From: Chrysochromulina tobinii
Taxonomy: Eukaryota > Haptophyta > Prymnesiales > Chrysochromulinaceae
NCBI GenBank assembly: GCA_001275005.1
Contig: JWZX01003210.1
Coordinates: forward strand, 1-41,149
Direction: 5' to 3'
Length of the DNA stretch: 41,149 nucleotides
The notes below the pieces were generated by a model. That model worked only from the letters and a program-made list of their open reading frames with translations, was not told where the DNA came from and did not search any database. Made by a program: the position numbers and the translations under genes. Below are positions 1 to 7,200 of this stretch, piece after piece. Every line of letters starts with the position of its first letter. The stretch's first letter is position 1.

Positions 1-1375
1 CTGGCGCGGCGGCGCTGGCGCTGCCTCCTGCCGCAATGGCCGCCGCCACGGCCGCTGCGGCGGCGGCCGCCGAGGAGGAGCCAGGTGTGCGAGCCAGGCT
101 TTCGAGCAGCGCCGCTGTGAGGGGTGAGCGGCCATGGGGCGAACGGCCATGCGGCGACTTGGTGCCGCCGATCAGGGCGCGCAGCTGGTGGCGAAGCGAG
201 GGTGTAAGGATGGGCGAGAGTGACGTGTCCAGGTCCTGGTCGTACCACTCGGGCGCGCTAGTCGTATTCCCGAAAAGGACGCTGCCCGCGCTCGGCGCTC
301 CCAGCCGCGAGATTGGGCGAGATCGCACCTTGGACGATCCGACTGGTGATGAGATCTGCGAGGGCGACGCGACGGTGGCGTTCGCGAGGGGCAGGAAAGC
401 GTCCACGTCAAAGTTATCGGCCGAGATCTCGCCGCCCACGAGCATGCGGCACGCCTCAGCCTGCCCGCCCGGCGAGAACTCAATCTCGGCGTCCGCGGCG
501 CGCGCCTCGGCCTCAGCCGCATCGGCCGCCGCCTTGGCCTTGCCGCCCATCTGGCGCCCGAACTCCTCGGCCACAGCGGCAGCGGCCTGCTCGGCCTCGA
601 AGCCCGAGAGCTGCATCGGCTCGGGCTCCACGTCGACGTCGCCATCCTCGCCGAGCACCGGTGAGCCGAAGAGCTTGCGGCCCGGTTGGGGCGAGTCTTC
701 CTCGCCCGACGAGAGCCGCGCCGCCACCGCCGAGCCCATGCCATCGCCGCTGCCATCGAAGCTCGCCGCACGTGGACCGCTCGCGCCGTTGCCTTGCAAG
801 CGCGGCACTTGCCGCGGCCGCTTGCGCGGCGGCTGGGTGACCCCGTCCTCAGACGACGTTGCCGGCTGCTTCTTGCCGGCGAGCGTGCGCGAGGCGGAGC
901 CGAGGATGACCGCGCGCGCCTCGTTCTCCTCGGGCAACCAGTCGCGCCCCGCTGGGTGCTGCTGCTTGCGAATGATCGAGTTCCATCGGTTCTTGATATC
1001 ATTGTCTGTCCTCTGCGACATGTACAACTCCGAGATCTGCGCCCACTTTGTGCCCATCTCTTGCACCTTGTCCCAGATGTCAATGTCCTCCTGCACGGAC
1101 CACTCGCCTTTGTTGAGCTGCGGCCGCAGGTGGTTGCGCCACCGCTCGCGGCACTGCTTGCCGTTCCGGTTGGTCAGGTTCGTGGCGATCTGGGCCCACG
1201 ACTTTATACCATACTGGTCCACGAGGCTCCGTAGCTGCTCGTCCTCATCAGGGTTCCACGGCCGGCGCTTGGCGTTCGGCGCGCCGTCGTCATCGTCGAG
1301 GAGCGGGTCCTCGTACTCCTCCGCCTCGTCCAGGGAGCTCTTGAGCGCCGACCGCTTGGTAGCGGTACGCATCAT
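1..1375 (-). CDS. R2R3-type MYB DNA-binding protein, 3' end outside window
   Basis: This reading frame is open from an ATG at 1375 (ATGATG pair) to the left edge, so the C-terminus is missing. Two MYB/SANT repeats lie at about residues 35-140. The first carries GKQCRERWRNHL, the c-MYB/3R-MYB style recognition-helix sequence. The second carries RTDNDIKNRWNSIIRK and keeps all three tryptophans, including the first one that plant R2R3 proteins usually lose. Both repeats have the regular Trp spacing of about 18-19 residues. After the repeats comes a Lys/Arg patch (PPRKRPRQ, possible nuclear signal), then acidic and Ala/Ser-rich low complexity ending in an Ala tract at the edge. Known: proteins of this type bind DNA in the nucleus and control transcription, often of cell-cycle genes. 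No first (R1) repeat is visible upstream of residue 35. Target genes cannot be inferred. Confidence 0.85.
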   Translation of the reverse strand, partial: MMRTATKRSALKSSLDEAEEYEDPLLDDDDGAPNAKRRPWNPDEDEQLRSLVDQYGIKSWAQIATNLTNRNGKQCRERWRNHLRPQLNKGEWSVQEDIDIWDKVQEMGTKWAQISELYMSQRTDNDIKNRWNSIIRKQQHPAGRDWLPEENEARAVILGSASRTLAGKKQPATSSEDGVTQPPRKRPRQVPRLQGNGASGPRAASFDGSGDGMGSAVAARLSSGEEDSPQPGRKLFGSPVLGEDGDVDVEPEPMQLSGFEAEQAAAAVAEEFGRQMGGKAKAAADAAEAEARAADAEIEFSPGGQAEACRMLVGGEISADNFDVDAFLPLANATVASPSQISSPVGSSKVRSRPISRLGAPSAGSVLFGNTTSAPEWYDQDLDTSLSPILTPSLRHQLRALIGGTKSPHGRSPHGRSPLTAALLESLARTPGSSSAAAAAAAVAAAIAAGGSASAAAP

Positions 1376-1871
1376 GAGGTCCAAAGGACTCCGTTGGCGC
1401 ACGCGGGAAAGTCAGCGCGTCGTTTTGAGCGTCGAAATATGAAACATCCAATCTTTGGACATCGACCACACTGAATACGTACGTGTTATGGCTGTTCGGC
1501 TGTGTTCTGCCTGTTCTGCTCGGAGGGTCCTACATGTACGTTGTAACGAACGGACTATGGTGTACGGAGAGACGCGCGGATGCATGGACACGGAAATCCA
1601 AGTCGTCATGCAATGATACCATTGTAAGGATGCAAGTGAACTCCACGCCAGCTCCACATAAGCTCCACATACTGTAGGCGCAATGCACTTCGGCACCGGA
1701 GCATGCCTTTTGCCAGTTTTGCCTCCTCGTCTCAGCGGCTCTACGATCTCTCCTCATGTCCACGTACATGATTGTGAGCGCACTGAACGGCATGCCTGGT
1801 TTAGGAAGTTTGCGCTGTGTCGTGGGCGCCGCCGCTCAAGCAGCCCCATCCGTGGCAGCCACAATCAGCGA
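1376..1871. other. Intergenic, upstream of the MYB gene
   Basis: About 500 bases between the MYB start and the next candidate frame. It is less GC-rich than the coding parts and should hold the MYB promoter and 5' UTR. Short open frames exist on both strands, but none has convincing composition or a recognisable motif. I see no clear TATA box or repeat. Confidence 0.4.
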
Positions 1872-2366
1872 TCACGCCTGCGGTCTCGGGCGCGGATTAT
1901 CAAATGGCGTTTTGGCCTGGCGAGGAAAGCTGAACGACGGGGCGGCCAGCGGCCCTATGGGTGGAGTCAGGTGCAGCGGCACCAACAAGCCACTAGAATG
2001 TGAGAGCGGGCTGCGCGAGAGCGGAGCGAACGAGCCATAGCTCCGTGACGTCAGCCGGAAGCGCTGCATCGCCATGTAGTCGGGCTCGCGGTTCATCCTT
2101 TTGCTGCTGGCGCCAAGATGGGTCAAAGAGTCGTTCTGTAGGCCCAGCGTGAGGCTGCTGCTGCTCGGTTGAAGACTGATCGGCCCCGACGGTTGCAGTG
2201 GCTCCAACTTCAACAGGCTCGGGCTGGAGGGCAGCGGATAACGGGAGCCAAAGGGCTGCAACCTCCGAGCGTTGAAGGGACCCTCGCTCGAAACGCCCAT
2301 GCTCATGGCATTTATTCCGACGCAGCCGTCTGGAGCTTGAAGCCCGAAGTAGTTCGGCGGGATCAT
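1872..2366 (-). CDS. Hypothetical Ser/Leu/Pro-rich protein, 164 aa
   Basis: Open frame with an ATG at 2366 and an in-frame stop a few codons upstream, so the ATG is either the true start or lies just inside an exon. Third codon positions favour G/C, as in the firm genes nearby, which is the main reason for preferring it over the overlapping frames. The product is rich in Ser, Leu and Pro, with alternating SSS and LxL stretches and several Met. It has no membrane segment, signal peptide or known domain. It could be a disordered regulatory protein, an exon of a larger gene, or a chance frame. A competing minus-strand frame at 1993-2508 has poorer composition. Confidence 0.35.
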   Translation of the reverse strand: MIPPNYFGLQAPDGCVGINAMSMGVSSEGPFNARRLQPFGSRYPLPSSPSLLKLEPLQPSGPISLQPSSSSLTLGLQNDSLTHLGASSKRMNREPDYMAMQRFRLTSRSYGSFAPLSRSPLSHSSGLLVPLHLTPPIGPLAAPSFSFPRQAKTPFDNPRPRPQA

Positions 2367-2574
2367 GGGCCCAGATGGCGCTTCGCGCGCACTCTGCAGG
2401 AGACCTCAGCGAGCGCAGCTTCGGAACGTCACTCCTGGATTCCTGTGAAGATGAATGAAGCTGTGAATAATACACGCGTCGTGGTACACGCTTCACATTG
2501 AGAGACAACCATACAGTACAAGCGTGCGGATGCGCTTGACCTTGAACATTTATAATAATCGGCTCTAGGTCGGC

Positions 2575-3560
2575 TCATGCCAACCTCTCCTTCTCGGCCT
2601 CCGCCCGCATCAACGCGTGTGCCTCTGCAAGAATCTCCCGGAACTGGGCCGCATCCATCCCCATCGACTTCAAAAACGCACTGGTCTGGCTCTCAAACTC
2701 GGGATTGAGCGCGCCGAGAAGGGCAAAGCGGGCGTAAAAGACCTCCCAGCGCTCCTCGATGGTCTGAAGCTGATCGAGGAATGCAAGCTTGCCCATGGCG
2801 TCGAAGGTGCCGTACCGCTCACCCAAGGTGATGGTGCTGGCGTGATCCTTGCACAGCTTGACGTACTCGTCGCGCACGACGGGCGAGTCGAAAGCCGACT
2901 CTTCACCAGTGAATGGCTTCGAATTGATCGCTTGAGCCCTCGTCATCACCTGACCCATGACCGTCGGGGATTGCTGCTGCTGCTTTGCCGAAAGCTTCGC
3001 GAGGTCCACCCCCGCGGGCGGGTCGGGCGGCATCCTGTTGTCGGCGAAGGCGAGCATGCAGTCGGCCTGCCATCGCATCATGATTCCGATGGACTCGAGC
3101 GACTCGCCCTGTCGCTCTGCCCAGGCCGCCGTGAGCTTGTAGTATTCTCGAGCCTGGAAATCACTCACCAGCGACATGCGCAGGAGCACTTGCCGCCACT
3201 GGCGAGGGAGCCACGAGTCACAAACTTCGTGTCAGCTCGGGCCCGGGAATCAACTTCAGACTGGTGCCGCACCTGTGCTTCCGCCTCTACGAGATCGGTA
3301 GCAAGCCGACGAATCCGTGCAACATCTGGAGTGCCTTCTGGATTGGCGGCCGCCTCGAGCTGCAGCCGCTGCATTTCTGTTGCAAACTCAGGCATCTTGA
3401 CTTGCGTGAGAGCGGACATTGATTCGTCGAGTGGTGAGCCATCTCGGCACACCTTGGATCGGAACGGACAAAACGGTCCGATGGGCAAGAGACGCAGGGC
3501 GTCGGTCGAGCACACGAAGAGAACGATCACGAGTCGTGCCAGTGCCGGCCGTGTCTCCAT
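2575..3560 (-). CDS. Plastid-targeted DUF1825 family protein, two exons
   Basis: Exon 1 is 3560-3273 and exon 2 is 3153-2575. The 119-base intron 3154-3272 has GT-AG ends and sits in phase 0, joining EAEAQ to AREYYK. The C-terminal ~100 residues match DUF1825, a small family conserved in cyanobacteria and plastids: FDSPVVRDEY, then LGERYGTFDAMGKLAFLDQ, then ERWEVFYARF and SMGMDAAQF. The chosen start (METRPALARL) gives a hydrophobic signal peptide with a CSTDA-like cleavage site followed by a basic stretch. This fits the bipartite targeting of secondary plastids. An upstream in-frame Met at 3746 also has a hydrophobic run and cannot be excluded. A middle helical part (MMRWQADCMLAFADN, PPDPPAGVDLAKL) lies outside DUF1825. 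The biochemical role of the family is unknown to me; thylakoid or photosynthetic association is an inference. Confidence 0.75.
3154..3272 (-). other. Spliceosomal intron, 119 bases
   Basis: Donor GTGCGG after ...GCACAG and acceptor ...TTTCCAG before GCTCGAG on the minus strand. The intron is in phase 0. Both flanking frames are open through it in different registers, and joining restores one continuous DUF1825 protein. Confidence 0.7.
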
Positions 3561-4240
3561 CGTGCTGTGCGGCCAATGTCTCGCCCAGCCAGGGCACGTC
3601 CGTCCACGCACCACAACGCGACGCACATCCGACCCGCGCGAGATTCCGCAATCACAGGCATTCATTATGAATACCACAACACATAAAAGGCACAACAGCA
3701 ATACGAGACTTTCATTCATGATGGATGCACACGACACGTCTTTCATTCACAACACACCAACACGTACAACGCAATATCTAAAAAACGGGTTCTCACCGCA
3801 AACACTGCGGAAGTAACGCGTGTGAATACAGTACCGAAGTTACTTTGTGACGGTATGCTCAGGGCAAGTCCGTCAGTCCGTGTTGAGCTAAGTCCGTGTT
3901 GAGGTTATGTTTTTTCGCGGCTCAACACGGACTTAGCGCAGTGTTACTGTGAATTCACACAGGAAAAGTCCGTGTTGACAGCACAAGTTTTTCCGAATCA
4001 CAACCTGGACTTACATGTAGTAAGTGTGAATCACACTTACCACATAGACGACCTCAACACGGACTTTGTATGCTGTTGAGCACGTTCACAGTTTACACAC
4101 GGGTTCTGTTGTGAATGATCTCAACACGGACTTTTCGACTTAGCTTCAATTGAGCGGAGTGTGAGTGTGAATTCACAGTTGCAACAAGCCTGAAGCCCCA
4201 GCGGTCCGCTGGGACTACCCAATCGACACTTCAACGGATA
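3561..4240. other. Repeat-rich spacer between two minus-strand genes
   Basis: About 680 bases of lower GC. The part nearest the DUF1825 gene (3561-3830) is its upstream region. From 3866 to 4180 it is dominated by copies of a 13-base motif in both orientations and by several short perfect palindromes (described separately). I see no credible coding frame on either strand. Confidence 0.6.
3875..4133. repeat. Cluster of direct and inverted copies of AAGTCCGTGTTGA
   Basis: Copies of AGTCCGTGTTGA read forward at 3875-3886, 3890-3902 and 3966-3978. Reverse copies (CTCAACACGGACTT) lie at 3921-3935, 4053-4066 and 4120-4133, and a degenerate reverse copy at about 3999-4012. Interleaved are palindromes: TGTGAATTCACA at about 3948-3959 and again at 4166-4177, and AAGTGTGA-A-TCACACTT at 4022-4038. 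The mixed orientation would allow many alternative stem-loops. Possible roles are clustered binding sites for a dimeric factor, 3' end structure for the cyclase mRNA or 5' structure, or debris of an inverted-repeat element. Confidence 0.7.
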
Positions 4241-7200
4241 TTACACTACCTGGCCCAGGTAGACAGAAGACAGGTTGATACTTGCAGTTCGCGCGCTGTC
4301 CCTCAGCCCCTCAGGCAGCTTAAGCAACGCATCGCGCGCGCGAGTGGCCTCGACGTGTGCGCCCATCTTCGTAAGCGCTGTCGCAGTCTTCTCGAGCCCA
4401 TCGCGGTGGCTCTCGAGCGTGTACAGCTCTAGCGAGGCGAGACCGACCTCGTACAGCATCGAGCGTGAGCCCGCCTCGTCCCTAGCACGCGCAAAGTAGT
4501 CCAACGCTTCGGCTTTTCGGCCGTAGAGCAAGCGCAGCCGCCCCTCGTATAGGAGCTGACGTGGCAACGCGGCCGCGTGCTGCTTTGCAAAGCGCGCAAA
4601 GACCTCGAGGGACTCGACGAGCAACGCAAACGAGAACTGGTCTTTGTCTGGCATCGCGACCGCAAAAGCGAGCTTCTGGTTGGGACCTGGCGGTGGAGCC
4701 GTACAGACGCACTGCTCGGTGCCCTGGCGGTGGAAGAGCCGCCTGGTTTCCGTAAGGTCGAAGGCGCTCTCGGCGGCCGTCGCGAGCGCGCCGAAGAGCG
4801 CTTCGATGGCAGCGGTCAAGCCCCAGAAGCTGACAAGTTGGAAGGAGGTGCTCAACGTGATGGAGGCGAGTGCCTCGATGGCGAGCGCGCGTGCACTCTC
4901 AAAGTCAGGCGCCTCAGTGCGAGTGTGCGCGAACGCTTTGAGACCGAGCATGTTGAGCGAGGTCGAGGTGCTCTTCATGTATTGGGGCATCGTATCCAGC
5001 ATCACGTGGAGCAGCTCGAGCGCTTCGTCTGCGCGTCCAAACGAGAGCAGTGGTACGCATAGCCCGACAGTGAGTAGGCAGAGCATCGGCACGTCATGCC
5101 GGGCGGCGCACGTCTCGCGCGCGTCGGTAAAAACGCGGTGCGCCTCCTCCAATTGACCCGACATGTAGAGGACCAGCCCGAGCTCGTGAGACACCTCCTC
5201 CCCGCGCCGGCCTGAGTACACCGCGTCACCCGCCACGGCTGCCGCGCGCAGCGCCGCCTCGGCACGCTTCCAATTGGCTTCGCGCATCGCTGACTGGCCG
5301 AACCTCATGTTCGTGTACAGCGTAAGGCTTGGCGGATTGTCGAGTTCGCTGACCAGACGATTGGTGCGCCCGAGGAAGCGCGCTGCGAGCGGCGCGTCGT
5401 GCGCAATCCGCTCGATGATGCACGCGGCGGCGTACGCGCGCGCAAGCTGCTCCGTCTGCGGCTGGAGAGCCTTGTGAGCGCCGATGACGGTGGCGCGGAG
5501 CGACTTGGCAGCTTGGTGCCGCCGAAGCAGCTCGGACAGATTGAGGCAGCGGAGCACCGCCATGTCGTGCAACTCCACCTCCTCAAGCAAATAGGCGGTG
5601 CGACCTAGGTTCTCGTACAGCCGCGCGACCATGAGAGCGCACCCCTCATCGAGTGGCTTGCGGAAGTAGAGGCGGCGCCACTCCTTTGCCACGAGCGGCC
5701 GGCGCAACCAGCGCAGCTCGTAGCGCTGCCGCGCGCGCATGAGCTCCTTGGAGCCCTCAATCGGCCGATCGAGCACCTCGAGCGCGTTCATGATGACCTC
5801 CTTGGCCTCGGGCAGCTCGCCCACGGCCAGGTGCGCCTCAGCTAGCATCGCGTTTGCGAACGCCTGCTGCGTCTCTGTGTTGCTCGCCTGCAGCCGCTCG
5901 CGCAGCACGCGCAGCTCCTTCTTGATGAGCACGATGGCCTCGCGGTGCATCGATGCCTCGAGGGCCGCCTTGGCCGCGCGGTCCAAGTACGAGACGGCCG
6001 AGATGGCTGCGTCCGCACCCGTCATCTGCAGCCAGTGGTCGCTGAGCATAGGATAGAGCCATAGCCGGTCACGTGGGTCGGGGTCGCCCTCGAGCACCGT
6101 CGCGATGGTCTTCTCTATCCACTTGGCAATGGCAAAGTGCTTCGCGCGCCGCTCCTCAAAGGGCAGAGAGTTGTATGCCACCTCGCGAAGCATCCACGAC
6201 TGGAAGCGGTACACGCCACCAGAAAGTGACTCGCCTGCCACACCGCCGTCAAGGAAGCGCCCCCAGCCGTTGGACAGCTGCACCTTCTCTATCATTCGGG
6301 CCACGAGCAGCGTGCTGAGGAGCGCCTCGCGCTCGGCGGCCGTCTGCATGCCATCGAGTCCGAGAGCTGCGAGCACGACGGCCGGGAACTCCATGCCCAT
6401 CACCGCCGCAGCCTTGATGCACGCTGCGCACTGCGAAGAGAGATGATCAATCTTGTTGGATATGGCCGCGTGCATCGAGATAGGTACCATCGTTTCGAGT
6501 TGGTCGGGTCGGATGGCGAGCTGGCACACATCGTTGTGCACGGTGATCACCTGCTGCTGCACCATGGTCGTGGCGAGCTCGATGCAGTAGAGCGGGTTGC
6601 CCAGGGTGCGGTGGAAGACGGCTTGGACCACGTTGTCGACGACCATCTGCGCACCCACGCAGTGGCACAGCAGCTCGTGCACATAGCGCGTGTCGAGCGG
6701 GCGCACCTCGTGCGTCAATACGCGCGGAAGCTGCAGAAACTTGAGTGCCTCCGGAGGCATCTCGCCCATTGCGCTGCCGCCTTGAGTTGTACCCAGCGCG
6801 CCGCCGTACTTGGCCGGACAGCCCAGCACAGAGCTCGCCAGGTCACCAGCCCCGCCAAGGACGCTCGTGCTGCCGCCCATGCCGCTCACGCCGGTCCCCA
6901 TGGTGAGAAAGATCGCCATGTTCCCAATCTTCTCGGCCACATGTGCGAGGAGGGTCCACGAGACCGAGTCCATCGCCTGCGCATCCTCGATAATGAGCAG
7001 TGCGCGCTTCGAGAGCTTCGCCTCGAGGTCGCCGAGGGCTGCCTCGAGCATGTGTGCCAGCATGTGCCGCGTGAGCGCCTGGCGAGACTCCTCCGACAAG
7101 CTGAGCGTCTCGTCGCTCATGGTGAAGCCACAGTCGATCACGGTGTTGAGCAAGCCCTCATGCTTCTTAAAACGCTCCAGCTGCTCCATTTCCATCATCT

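Noticed and set aside
36-1442. Long plus-strand frame of 468 codons over the MYB gene
   Set aside because: Antisense shadow: the opposite strand encodes two clear MYB repeats; the plus frame is low-complexity Ser/Arg/Ala with no domain.
2617-3816. Plus-strand frame of 399 codons over the DUF1825 gene
   Set aside because: Antisense shadow of a spliced gene with recognisable family motifs.
3875-4133. CRISPR-like array
   Set aside because: The motif copies are short, in both orientations and irregularly spaced, with no unique spacers of constant length.
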